From Zingiber officinale (lineage: Eukaryota; Streptophyta; Magnoliopsida; Zingiberales; Zingiberaceae): DNA of 64,000 bases. Made by a program: the position numbers and the translations under genes. The notes under the pieces are model-generated. The model was not told the origin of the DNA, did not search any database, and saw only the letters and a program-made list of their open reading frames with translations. Location of the stretch: NCBI RefSeq assembly GCF_018446385.1, contig NC_056005.1, positions 44,025,461 to 44,089,460 of the forward strand, written 5' to 3'. This document shows, piece by piece, positions 24,003-35,340 of this stretch. Position 1 is the first letter of the stretch; the number at the start of each line of letters is the position of its first letter.

Positions 24003-24765
24003 GGAATCACATGAAACAAGTTCCTATGGGTTCGTATCGATCTCATGATCACAATGATGGTCTCAAATAACTAATAAAAATTTTTAATCGTAATAATAGT
24101 TAGATGGAATATATAAACCTTAAGACTTGGTGAAAAAGAGTTAGAGTTTGAAAATGTTTAGGTGGTTTTGATATCCAAAAATCACTCACCTAAATATATT
24201 GTGTGAAAAAAATATTTGAGGTCATCATTGTGAACAGGAGATCGACACGAACCCATAGAAACTTGTTTCATGTGATTCCGAGCTCTCTAGGTCAATCTTT
24301 CATATTTTATACACATTTAATTTGATTTATGAAAAAATTAATTTCTGCGACAAACTTGAAGTTCGTCCCAAATCAGGGACGAACTCAGAAGTTCGTCCCT
24401 AATTTGGGGTGAATTTCAAGTTTGTCGCAAAAATCTATTTTTTTAGGTTAAACTTATAAAAATTGGAAGATGACCCTAGAGAACTCGGAATGACACGAAA
24501 CAAGTTTCTATGAGTTCGTATCAATCTCGTGATCTTACTAATGGGCCCAAACATAATTTTTAATCAATACACTGATGTTAATAAATTTTTGCATCAAGAA
24601 TCAAATATTTATTACTCGTTCGGGGTAAAAAATTTATAATCATCAGTATATTTGTTAAAAATTATGTTTGACGCCATTAATGAGATCAGGAGAACGATAC
24701 GAATCCAAAGAAATTTGTTTCGTGTCATTCCGAGCTCTCTAAGGTGATTTTCTAAATTTTTAGAA
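24003..24765 (+). repeat. Palindrome array, last part (end of palindrome B7 and all of A8)
   Basis: Continues type B where the solo LTR split it (TSD GGAAT at 24003-24007), with the B right arm to about 24320. A final type A palindrome follows, from about 24445 to 24760. The last arm diverges at 24745 and runs into GGGACGAAATT subterminal motifs. Confidence 0.85.
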
Positions 24766-25560
24766 TCACTTAAAAAAAATAGAAAGTTTGCGACGAAGTT
24801 TTACTTCGTCCCTAATTAGGGACGAAATTGGCAACGAATTGGTTTTCGTCCCAAAAATCACAATAATCCCGATCCCTACCGTGCCCTAATTATTTTTCCT
24901 CTCTTCTCCATCAGCTCGTGCGGCGGCGACGAACCTTCTGCCCTATTCCGGCCACGATCTCTAGCAAGTAAAGTTCATTTCTCCCCCTCTTTTTTCCCAA
25001 CCATACTAGAGCGTAAGGCGACGACCGCTGCTTGGTTGCGCCGGCTGTTCTTGCACGGCACGCACGGATCTCTGACCCCCTATATGCTGCAGTCGGGCCT
25101 CGGTGGTCGCTGGTGGCCTTGGCGGCCGCTGCCGGCCCAAGGTCGTTGCCAACCGCCTGGCGATGCTGGCTTGCCGGTCGCCGCCCCCCCTGTGATGCCT
25201 CGGGGGCTGCTGTCGGTCTCCTTCTGCCGTCAGCAGCTGTTGCCGGCAGAAGGACAGCCACTGGTGGCCTTGGTGGCCACTGTCGGCCGGTTGGCGACAT
25301 TGCCTTGCTTGTTGTCGGCCACCTATGACACCTAGGGGGTTGTTGCCAGTCTCGTGCTACTGTTGCCAGCCACTGCTGGCTCCTAGCTGCTGCTACTGAA
25401 CCCGGCAGTCGGCTATTGGCTGTTGCTTTCCATCGGTGTCGGAGGATATAATTATTTTTGAATCTTATATACAATTGTAAACATTTTATTGTTTCTTGTG
25501 TAGGTTTGTACACCGACGCAGTTTGGAGAGACACTCATTGTTGTTCTCCTTTGCAGGTAT
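24766..25560 (+). other. CACTA internal gene-like stretch with GC-rich block
   Basis: After subterminal-like motifs (24780-24870) comes a leader-like CCTAATTATTTTTCCTCTC, then a GC-rich block (about 24910-25440). It is open for about 200 codons on the minus strand and about 100 on the plus. None of the translations has a recognisable domain; they are dominated by Ala, Arg, Gly and Pro from GGC/GCC runs. This may be a first exon of a CACTA gene or captured genic sequence. No function is assigned. Confidence 0.35.
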
Positions 25561-27830
25561 ATGTATTTATACTTGTTTACTAATAATGATAGTAATATTG
25601 TTACTGTATTTGTCTATTGGACTATCTCTTGTTTTTATTTTGGTTGTTATATAGTATTTTCATATGTATGTTCACTTACTTCATATTATCATTAGTTTGT
25701 TGTCTAGAAGTTTTTTATTATTGTAATTTATTGTAAACAGACAAAATGCAGAATGAAAGAAGTTTTTTATTATTGTAATTTGTCAAATTCCTCCCGGTGA
25801 CGGTGATGATGGTGATGATGATGATGACGATGGTGGTGATTCTTGATAAATTTATGATAAATTTTATGTTTGAATTTTTTTCATGTCATGTTATAGTTGA
25901 TTCTATATTTTCATTTTACCTTGATACATTGCTTCTTATGTAATGTTTGCTATCTATATAAGATAACACTGCAAAACAATTCTACTACCTTATTATTAAT
26001 TTAGCTTTGTATCTTCATGTCCTTGCTCTTTTGATTGTTTTTTAGAACGCCTTACTGTGATGTGTTATACTAATTCCATGCTGCCTTTGCATAATTTTGA
26101 TGTTTGAATTACAATTATGTCATCTTTTTGATGCAGTGACTAGTTTAATTTGGTGATCATTCTTTTAAACCTTTCATAGAGTAACTATCTCTAATATTGA
26201 TTTGAGTTCTTTTGTCAATTCTTTTACCAGCATTTGTTATTATTTTTGTTGGCACTAGAAATCTTGTTCTAGTATAATCACATTAGTATATATGTAATAT
26301 ATATGCTAATATATATACCAATTAGATAAAGTAGAATAAGGAGCAAATATGGAACAAAATTATGAAGGGGGCTGATCAATTATATGATTTATCATTTGAG
26401 CAATGTAGTTCTCAACCCTGAAAGTTACATAACGATAAGCAAATACATATTGAAATATGAATCAGGAAGGCTTATGTTTGGCATATTCACTGAGTTGCAA
26501 TTTAAAGAGAATAAAGGGCGACATATAATCATCACTGTCAAGTCAGATTAGTGTCAACTATTTGGGATTAGCTGCAGTTCTTATCCCTCCATTGTACAAT
26601 TAGAACACATTACATATGAATGATTTGAACAAAAGATTTTGGCCAACATGGAAATAAGCAAAGCTAAACATAAGCAAATACGGGATCCACTCCATGATCA
26701 TTAAAAGGAGTGCATGTGGTCATACTCATTGAGGAACTATTTGAAGGTTCAAATGCAAGACTCGAAACAATTCGAAAGAAATCTATTCGGTTAGACGGTT
26801 TCAAACTAAAAATGATGTGATACTCTCCTAAAGAAACAGAGAAAGAATATTTAACAAATGATACTTTGAAAATATTCGCACATAGGAGATGTGAACATCT
26901 AACAACATTTTCTAAAAAGTGAAATAATGTAATAAATTCCACACCCAAGTGATAGAACAAGTAGATCCTCCAGATGCAATACAATCAAATGCATACCAAT
27001 TGAACAACAATCAACATGGTAGGGGGGATAACAGTGACTATTAGGAACTAATAGTGGATTTTATGAGTATATATGTAAAAATGTGAGTATACTGATGTGC
27101 CCTTTTTAAGAGCACTTATACACACATTTAACTATACAAAATTAACCACACAAGTAGTAAAAGGATTATCAATGTACTTATTTCATTATCAATTTGTTGA
27201 ACTTGTTGTTTGGATTTTGGTTATTTGTATATATGAACATGAGGCTTGAACAAAGGATATGAATTACAAACAACTTTAATTTCACATTGATACTTTGCAT
27301 TTTATGTCATGATGATACTTTGCATGTTATGACAAACAATCTTAGTAACAAATTTCATTCATGTATGTAAATGTTAGATACAGATATCATTAATATGTTT
27401 GATACATTTTTTTTTAGTTATAAATGTTATTTATTGTTTGTTTGTAATTTAACGCAGGAAAAGAAGCATGGAAGGCGACCGAAGCTCCTGAGACATAACG
27501 ATATGTATTTTATTTTCCTTTGGATGTCTTGTTACATTTGTTGTTTGGATTGTTATAGAACTTTCATGTATGATATTATAAGTTGTTAAACTTGTTTGGA
27601 TTTTGGTTAGTTGTATATATGAATATGATGTGTTTAGTTTTGGAATGATTTGTTTGGATATAAGATATATGGATTATGGATGTGTTGGATATGATGAGTT
27701 TAGTTTTGGGATGATTTGTTTGGATGTTGTATATGGATGTATTTGATATAAATTGTTGAAGATGTTGTAAGTGTAATATGTAAACAGAATAACATAAAAA
27801 TCAAAAAAAAGATTCTGGATTTTTTTTTAA
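25561..27830. other. CACTA interior, AT-rich, no transposase recognised
   Basis: Mostly AT-rich. Near 25796-25845 the plus strand has GGTGACGGTGATGATGG..., encoding a Gly/Asp run followed by a stop, possibly the 3' end of a lost CACTA gene. Near 26540-26590 there is a weak antisense resemblance to the 3' end of plant RTE LINEs. The open frames at 26664-26984 (minus) and 27371-27589 (plus) show no domain I recognise. Confidence 0.4.
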
Positions 27831-28538
27831 TTTTTGGGACAAATTTTGCGACAAATATGTTTTTGTCGCAAATTTATCGTAAATCTTTTGCGATTAATCA
27901 AAATTTGTCCCAGAATTCGTCGCAGATTTGGGACAAAATTAAGGTTTTCGTCGCAAATTAGGAACAACTTTTGGGACGAATTCAGATTCGTCCCAAAATT
28001 CGTCGCAAATAGCTTTTTTACCCAACGTCTTTAAAGCGACGTTTTTGGGACAAATCTAGGTTCGTCGTATATTTGCGACAAATCTGGATTCGTTCCAAAT
28101 TTGGGACGAATCTGCATTCGTCCCAAATTTGGGACGAAACCAGATTTGTCCCAAATTTGGGACGAAAATATTTTTTTTGTCGCAAATCTTCGAGTTTTTT
28201 TTTCCCTCTAGTCATTTGTAATTAGGCAACGTTTTTTGCGACGAAAAATTTTCGTTGCAAATTTGGGACAAAAGAATATGTTTGTCGCAGATATAAAATT
28301 ATGAAATTTGCAACGAAAAAATGTTCGTTGCAGATTTGCAACGAATTCTGCGACGAAAATTTAAATTTGTCGAAAATATTTCCAACGAAATTATGTATTC
28401 GTCGCTAACATTTTTGCAACACCATTTTTGGGACGAATATAAATTCGTCCCAAAATTCGTCGCAAAAAATTTTGCGACGAATTTTTTTATCAAATTCGTC
28501 CCAAATTTCGTCCCTAACTAGCAGTTTTTTTTGTAGTG
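27830..28538 (+). repeat. CACTA right subterminal repeats and terminal inverted repeat
   Basis: Dense GGGACGAAT/TTCGTCCCAAA and TTTGCGACGAA motifs in both orientations, many forming short perfect inversions. The block ends in TTTTTTTTGTAGTG, the inverse of the left end. Confidence 0.8.
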
Positions 28539-28541
28539 TAT
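28539..28541 (+). repeat. Right TSD of the CACTA element (TAT)
   Basis: Matches 14581-14583. Confidence 0.75.
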
Positions 28542-30157
28542 GTCAATAAATTTCTTACTGTAGCTTAAGTGTGAGTTTCCTTCGACTTGAGGTATTCGAG
28601 TCATCTTAATTATAGAGACTTATACTTTGACATTTTAAGCAAAACATCTACAAAGAGATGTAGACCTGAGATGATTAGGTATAAGCCGAAATATCAGAAG
28701 GTATTTGAATAGCGCCAACAAAGGATTCACCACTCCTTATAAGGAGATGTACACCCTGTGACCACTTATCAGGATTGCTACTTAAAGTCTTTGGCCAAAG
28801 CATCACATGTTAGAGTATTGTACTCTTGGACACATGTACGAGTAACTTGAATTCGCAGGACGAGAAAGTATTACTTGGGCTAGATGTGACATAGTCAGCT
28901 TAGTAGAGACTGATACACAGACTATATCTTGAACCAAGTGAGTATAAGGTGAGTGAAAGGAACGAGACATGATTCATTGTAAATGTTGAATGGTTCAGAA
29001 GTGGTTCTAGAATCAACTATGATTTTTCGATTAATTGGAGATCATGATATATTACTAGATATCACTCATAACCGTTTCATAATTAATGGTTAATTATGGC
29101 CAGCCAACATAATCGAGAACCTATAAGGTAACACACACTACAAGTTTATCTTAGAGAATTAAAACGAGTTTGAGAATTGGATTCTCAAATCGAAAGAGAG
29201 ATAGCGTTTGGTTGGACCAAACAAAAGGATGAATATAGAAAGATATTTGTCAGAGCGGAAGTGGGGATGAGCCATGACTACCGTAGGAGATATGGATTCA
29301 TTATGGTTTGATAATAAATCAAAAAGGGATTTGGTTTAGTTATGAAACAACTTGATTTAACAATAAACCAAAAGGGTTTGGTTTAATTATGAACCAAAAT
29401 GGTTTGATTTTGAACCAAACTTAATCTTAATAGAAATGGATCGGGTTGGCTTTACTTATTGGGTTTGGGAGATGACTTGCTTCCTAAGTCATATAGAGGT
29501 GTATAAATACTCTTCTATGAGGAGAACAGAGGTGTGATTTTATTCTTTGAGAGAAAACTCTAATTTGATTAGAGTATCTTCTCATCTTCTTCTCCCTCTC
29601 CCTCTCCCTCTCTCTAGCCACCACCCAAGCTCTTGTCACCCAAGAGTTACTGTTGCTCATCTCTAGCCATCGAATTTGTGAATTAGGTGCTGTGGAATTT
29701 GGTACTGATAATTTCAGTGTTGACGAATTTAATGTAGACAAATTCAGTGTCGTCGAATTCAGTGTCGATGATTTCAGTGTCATGCCACCCACCAAATAGT
29801 GCCATGGGAGTTCTCCCAAATTGCTTCATCTTCACGCTTAGATAGTACCTATCAGAGGCGAATGACTCATGGCTTCATGAAACCGTCTCAATGACAACTC
29901 GGTGTGGAGACGAGTAGAGGCAAACTTTGTTGGGTTTGCTAGTTGATGCTCTTTTCACTTCATATCATCCGTCAGGTATTCCTAGCGTAAATGTTATTTT
30001 AGAAAATTTTATTTTATGATCATATCTTGTCGTATTGTATCCTTGCATGCATGTGGTGTATGATGATGTAATAATTAGGAATTATTATGTTTTTATTTCC
30101 ACTGTGCATGTTTTCTAAAATGTGTTTTAGCACGCACCACATCAGACTCCCCAATAG
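28542..30157 (+). repeat. Degenerate copia LTR, probably the right part of the LTR interrupted by the CACTA element
   Basis: No coding sequence. It holds a U3-like stretch, a TATA-like AGGTGTATAAATAC near 29500 followed by a CT-rich tract (CCCTCTCCCTCTCCCTC, about 29592), and short repeats GAATTCAGTGTCGTC near 29700-29780. It ends at a primer-binding-like site near 30158. This is the layout of a plant copia LTR with its promoter. Confidence 0.55.
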
Positions 30158-30170
30158 TGATATCAGAAGT
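30158..30170 (+). other. Degenerate primer-binding site
   Basis: TGATATCAGAAGT resembles TGGTATCAGAGCT, at the expected place after an LTR. Confidence 0.5.
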
Positions 30171-30175
30171 GTGAT

Positions 30176-31160
30176 GGAAACGTGGTGATATTTCTTGTAC
30201 TATATGTAGATGACATTTTTGGTAGTTGGAAACAATACCAAAGTGTTGTCGGAAGTAAGGTTATGGTTGTCCAAATGATTCGATATGAAGGACTTGGGAG
30301 AGTGCGCACATATTCTCGAGATCAAAGGGATCACAAGAAAAGAATGTTTGTGCTTATCCCGAGCTTCATACTATCCTAGCTCATTTAAGCATGCAAGACT
30401 CTATGAAAGGTTTTTCTACCTTTTGTGCATGGAGAATCTTTATCTAAAGAGATGTCTCCGAAGACATCAAAATAGATAGAGGAAATGAAGGCAGTTCCTT
30501 ATGCTTCGGCTATTAGAAGCCTAAAGTATGTAATGCTATGTACGAGACTGGATATCTGTTTTGCCCAGGGCATAGTTAGCAGATATCGAAGTAACCCAGG
30601 ACCGGGACACTAGACTGTCGTAAAGCATATATTAAAGTACCTTAGAGGGACTAGAGATTATATGCTAGTTTACAAAGCAGATAATTTGATCCCTGTGGGT
30701 TACACGGATTTTGACGTCCAATCAGATAGGGGCAATAGTAAATTGACCTCGGGGTTTTGTGTTTCCTTTAGGAGGTGAAGCCATAACTATGGAGGAGTGT
30801 TAAGCATAGATTTTTTTCTGGACTCCACCATAGAAGCTGAGTATGTGGCAGCATCTGAGGCAGCCATAGAAGTTATATGGCTCAGAAACTTCATGATGGA
30901 CTTAGACATGATTTCTAGTTTGTCCAAAGATTATTACAATTTTTGTAATAATAGTGGTGCAGTAGCAAACTCGAAGAAGCCATAAGTCCATAAAGCAAGT
31001 AAACACAATAGAGCGCAAGTACCACCCAATACGAGACATCATATAACGAGGAGAAGTTGTTGCCTCCTAGACTACATTAGGTGATAACCTGGATATCTTT
31101 TCACAAAGGCCCTTAAGGCAAGAGCTTTTGATGGGCATGTTGAAGGTTTGAGAATCAGAT
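30176..31160 (+). pseudogene. copia reverse transcriptase-RNase H remnant joined directly to a primer site
   Basis: Reads FLVLYVDDIF (RT palm), then after a frameshift MKDLGECAHIL. Further on come AIRSLKYVMLCTRLDICFA, HILKYLRGTRDYML and TSGFCVSF, and the RNase H motif STIEAEYVAASEAAIEVIWL. Several stops and frameshifts are present. Gag, protease, integrase and the first half of RT are missing: the palm motif lies only about 40 bases after the primer-like site, so several kilobases were deleted. Confidence 0.8.
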
Positions 31161-31195
31161 GTATGGCAGTGTATATGGCAGCATAGTTTTTTAGT

Positions 31196-31208
31196 ATAAG
31201 TGGGAGAT
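31196..31208 (+). other. Polypurine tract before the ~2.7-kb LTR
   Basis: TATAAGTGGGAGATT-type purine-rich sequence ends right at TGTTAGAG (31209), as at a copia 3' LTR. Confidence 0.65.
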
Positions 31209-31879
31209 TGTTAGAGTGTATACTAAAAGTCTAGCTTTTGTAAACATTTATTTTGAAATAAAGAATCACATTGGTCATAAATGTCTAAATTTATATGTCA
31301 AGTGTAGTTGTTCAATTAATTTATATTGTAGATAACATAGTGTGTGATGTCACACACAGAAGATTATGTTATCGGTTCTTTATGAATTATAAACAGTAGC
31401 TCACGACTAAGATGGAAAGGAATAAACCGTTGGAATAGTCGTAATGTAATTAGATATTAGTTTATCTTGACTAATAAATTACACTAGTACATTCTAAGTG
31501 TATTGAGTAGGACCATTTAAGGTAAGTTCTTTTTATACTGACTTAATAAAAGAACAAGACCTTAGTTATTATCGAAGTGTGTGCTCTTAATCCTAATATA
31601 ATAACAAGCACATATATTTAGTATTTATTTCTTTGACTTATCAAAGGGTGAGATTTAGCTCGATAAATCAATAGACCCGATAAGTTGGGAAATGATATTA
31701 CTTATAGTGTGTGTTGTTGATTATAGAAGGAAACTGTGTCCTAGTAATCTAGGTTGATAATGTCCCCAAGAGGATCTCATAAGGATTGTCATGTTAAACC
31801 CTGCAGGTGGACTTAGTCCGACATGACGATAAGGTTGAGTGGTACTACTCTTGGACTAAGATATTAATTAAAATGAGTA

Positions 31880-31884
31880 GTCAG
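31880..31884 (+). repeat. Left TSD of the TRIM element (GTCAG)
   Basis: GTCAG is repeated at 32583-32587. Confidence 0.9.
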
Positions 31885-32582
31885 TGTAGGATCGAAAAGA
31901 ATTTAGATATCTCCACAATGACATAATATTGTCCACTTTGGGCCTAGGCCCTCATGGCTTTGCTCTTGGGCTCTACCCAAAAGGCCTCCTGCCAATGGAG
32001 ATATCTTTCTCTTATAAACCCATGATCTTTTCCATGTGTTTTCAATATGGGACTATGTTTGCAACCTTGCAACCCCAACAATCCTCCCCTCAAACAAAGG
32101 ACCATGGGCTTCCCACGTCTGATCCTTGACCCACCAGGTCTTCCTGCCCCTCGGTCTACCCGACCTACTAGGACTTCCTTGCCTAGCCGCAACTAGGACT
32201 TCCAGCCCCTCGGTCCACCCGACCTACTAGGACTTCCTGCCTGGTGTCTGGTCCTCTTGATCCGAACATAGGAGCCCCACTTTCTTTGTTCGAGGTCAAT
32301 ATTGTACTCACATGGTTCAATCAGACCATAGCTCTTGTGCACAGTCGGCGGTTAAACCTTCTGGCAGTCCGGGCTCTGATACCAATTGTAGGATCGAAAA
32401 GAATTTAGATATCTCCACAATGACATAATATTGTCCACTTTGGGCCTAGGCCCTCATGGCTTTGCTCTTGGGCTCTACCCAAAAGGCCTCCTGCCAATGG
32501 AGATATCTTTCTCTTATAAACCCATGATCTTTTCCATGTGTTTTCAATATGGGACTATGTTTGCAACCTTGCAACCCCAACA
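31885..32582 (-). mobile_element. TRIM (terminal-repeat retrotransposon in miniature), 698 bp
   Basis: Two LTRs of 196 bases (31885-32080 and 32387-32582) appear identical. The 306-base interior is non-coding. Read on the minus strand, a primer-binding site (TGGTATCAGAGCC, plus-strand 32372-32384) follows one LTR, and a polypurine tract (GTTTGAGGGGAGGAT, plus-strand 32081-32095) precedes the other, so the element is in minus orientation. TSD GTCAG. The interior has repeats of CCTCGGTC-ACCCGACCTACTAGGACTTCC. It encodes nothing and depends on proteins of other elements. Identical LTRs imply recent insertion. Confidence 0.92.
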
Positions 32583-32587
32583 GTCAG

Positions 32588-32823
32588 TGACTCAATTAAT
32601 TAGTGGGCATCCGACTTCTTAAACACATGGAGACTAACACACTCATAATAAGAAGGAGCTCAAAATATAATTTGGGATTTGTGCGGTAGTTCAATAATAA
32701 TTCTATGACTCAATTAATTAGTGGACATCCGACATCTTAAACACATGGAGACTAACACACTCATAATAAGAAGGAGCCCAAAATATAATTTGGGATTGGT
32801 GCGGAAGTTCAATAATAATTCTT
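32588..32823 (+). repeat. 118-bp tandem duplication in the long LTR
   Basis: Copies start at 32588 and 32706 with TGACTCAATTAATTAGTGG and differ at only a few positions. Confidence 0.85.
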
Positions 32824-34648
32824 TAGTGGTATGAATTATTATTGATGAAATTAAGTTGAGTGTTCGAGGCGAACACGGGAAGCTTAATTTCATCGGGAGA
32901 CCAAAACCAATTCCTCCTCTCGGTCCCTATCGTAGCCTCTTGTATACAAAAAATTATACCCACCTATACCCACCTTCCTACCTATCCTAATGGGGTCGGT
33001 CAAGCTAGCTTGGAGCCCAAGCTAGGACCGACCAAGACCATTAGGATGAGCCAAGTAGGTGGCCGGCCAATGCTTGGAGCCTAAGCATAAGTGGCCGGCC
33101 CTAATCAAATTAAAAGGGTTTTAATTTTTAAAAATTTTCTTATGTGGATTCCATGGTTTTAAAAGAGAGTTTAAAATTTAAATCTTTCCTTTTTATAGCT
33201 TTCTACAAAAGATTAAGAAAAGATATGATATCTTTCCTTATTTGTAGATTGAAAGGAAGATTTTAATTTTGAGAAAACTTTCCTTTTCTGTAACCATGTT
33301 CATGATTTAAAAGAGAGTTTTAAAATTATAAATTTTTTCTTTTATAAGTTTCTACAAAGGATTAAGAAAAGATTTGATATCTTTCCTTATTTGTAGATTA
33401 AAAAGAGATTTTAATTTTAAAGATAATTTTCCTTTTTGGAAATCATCCACATGTTTAAAAGAAAGATTTTAATTTATAAAATTTCCTTTTATAACCAACC
33501 GTGAAGGGAAAAATTAATAGAGAAATTTTTATTTAAATTTTTTAAAAATAAATTAGGAAGTTTTAATTCTTGTGTTATTAAAACTTTCCTTGTTTGGAGC
33601 TATGAGGTGGTCGACCATTATAATTAAGAAAAGAAAATTGGTTTTAATCAATTAAATTTTCCTTTTCATGGCAAAGAAAATAAGGAAGGTTTTATTTAAA
33701 TTTTCCTTATTTGCCAAGACCAAGGATTATAAAAGAGGGGGTAGGGGTGCCTTCATGGGTACTACTCTATTCTATTTTCCTCCCTCTCTTTCTTGTTGGT
33801 CGCCGGCCCTAGCCATTGCTCTTCTCCTCTTCTCTTCTTCTTTAGTGGCCGGCTTCATCCCTCTCTTGGAGCTCTTGTTGGTGGCCGGTTCAAGTTATGA
33901 GAAGAAAGAGAGAAAGGAGGTTTTGTTTCTAGCATCCCTTGGAGCTTGGTGGTGGTGGCCGAACCTCTACATCCTTGGAGGAGCTTTGGTGGCCGAAACT
34001 TGGTGAAGAAGAAAGAAGGGCTTGGGTGGTTCTCATCTCGGTAGATCATTGCTCACACAACGTTCGAGATAAGAAGAGGAATACGGTAGAAGATCAAGAG
34101 GTCGTTGCATACAAAGAAAGGTATAACTAGTAATTATTTTCCGCATCATACTAGTTTTTCTTTGTATGAATTCCAAACACAAGAGCCATATGATTCTAGA
34201 GTTTCGAATTTGTGATTCGAGTTTATGTTTTTTTTGTTTTTCAAATTTGTGATTCGATTGTTCCTTTTGGTTAAACCTAGAGTTATATAAGGAAATTAAA
34301 TATTAGATTTCATTGAAAGACTTTGTCTAGGAAGTGGTGGTTGCTCCCATATCCAAGAAGGTCTAGTGTCTCGCCATGTTTAACCTGGAAGCCAATTTCT
34401 GAAATTAATATTTAATTGAATTTATAACATAGGTGGATTTGGATCAATAATGTTAAGCATCGTTTGCGATCCAAGTCTAAACCATTAAGAACAGATAAGT
34501 TAAATTTGGAATCAATAATGTTAAGTTCCGTTTGCGATTCCGAATTTAATTTCTAAAGAACACAATAGGTTGTTATGATAGGTTTGACACTTGTACAAAA
34601 TTTTTGTACAGTGGAACCGGTATGATCTTCCTAGGACCAACCAACAAT

Positions 34649-34661
34649 TGGTATCAGAGCT
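34649..34661 (+). other. Primer-binding site after the long LTR
   Basis: TGGTATCAGAGCT, an intact initiator-Met tRNA primer site two bases after the LTR end. Confidence 0.85.
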
Positions 34662-35268
34662 AGTGTTTGCCTCTGTGTGTTTGATTTTCAGTTTAATTAT
34701 ACACATGTCATACATAATTTAGGCAGGATAATAGTAGGATATGCTAACTCTGTGGTTGCAAGCTCCAACTATTATGACAAACATCCAAAGCAAAGAATAG
34801 GTTCAAGTAGAAATCAAGTACAACAGTCCAAAGCAAGGATATAGATAATTTTTTTTCAGTAACAAACATCCAAAACCTCGTAATTTAACAACAAAACTCT
34901 AAAGTCTCAAAACTCTAAAGTCATGCATATCGAATAGGTTCAATTAGAAATCAAATACAAATCCAGATTGACCATCATAAAATTTAAATAGAATCTAAAA
35001 GATTAAGAAATGCAACGGTCCAAATCAAAGAGTCCTAAAACATCTACTATTCGACTACATCTTTGACATAGAAAAGAAAACCCAACATCTTAAAGCAAAG
35101 AATGACATCAACTGAATGGAAAAGTTATCGGGTGTGCATTATCACGTATGAGCTAATTCATCCATCAAGATCTTATATCCCTTCATCACCTGTACCATAT
35201 GAACCTAGCGAGTCTAAAGACTCAGCAAGTTCAACATTTATAACAACAAATAATTATACATGCACCTG

Positions 35269-35340
<72 letters not shown>

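Larger units (their letters stand above)
14584..28538 (+). mobile_element. ~14-kb CACTA (En/Spm)-type DNA transposon, apparently non-autonomous
   Basis: The left end reads CACTATAAAATAAA and the right end, reversed, reads CACTACAAAAAAAA. Both ends run into dense subterminal repeats built from GGGACGAATT/TTCGTCGCAAAT motifs in both orientations (14620-14930 and 27830-28530). A TAT TSD flanks the element. The middle holds a ~935-bp tandem array of long palindromes (14940-24765) and a gene-like GC-rich stretch (24890-25450). A tail near 25796-25845 would encode an acidic Asp/Gly run, as at the C-terminus of some CACTA proteins. I find no TNP2/transposase_21-type domain, so it would need transposase from elsewhere. 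Orientation is inferred from the gene-like stretch. Confidence 0.82.
31209..34646 (+). repeat. Long copia LTR (about 2735 bp without its TRIM insertion)
   Basis: Starts TGTTAGAGTGTATACTAAAAG and ends CCAACCAACA, then AT and a primer-binding site at 34649. Its first ~390 bases recur at 59230-59622. It contains a 118-bp tandem duplication (32588/32706), a TRIM insertion (31885-32582), and a promoter-like region with an ATAAAAGAGGGGG motif near 33729. It is preceded by RNase H and a polypurine tract and followed by a primer site, so it is both a 3' LTR on its left and a 5' LTR on its right. Confidence 0.8.

Noticed and set aside
24911-25534. 207-codon minus-strand frame and two plus-strand frames
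   Set aside because: A GC-rich block lacks stops in several frames at once; no conserved motif is seen in any of them.
26540-26984. Possible antisense LINE tail and a 106-codon minus-strand frame
   Set aside because: The resemblance to an RTE 3' end is only about 25 bases, and the frame has no recognisable domain.
35102-35338. 78-codon frame
   Set aside because: Its C-terminal third is encoded by the CT/AT microsatellite, and no domain is present.
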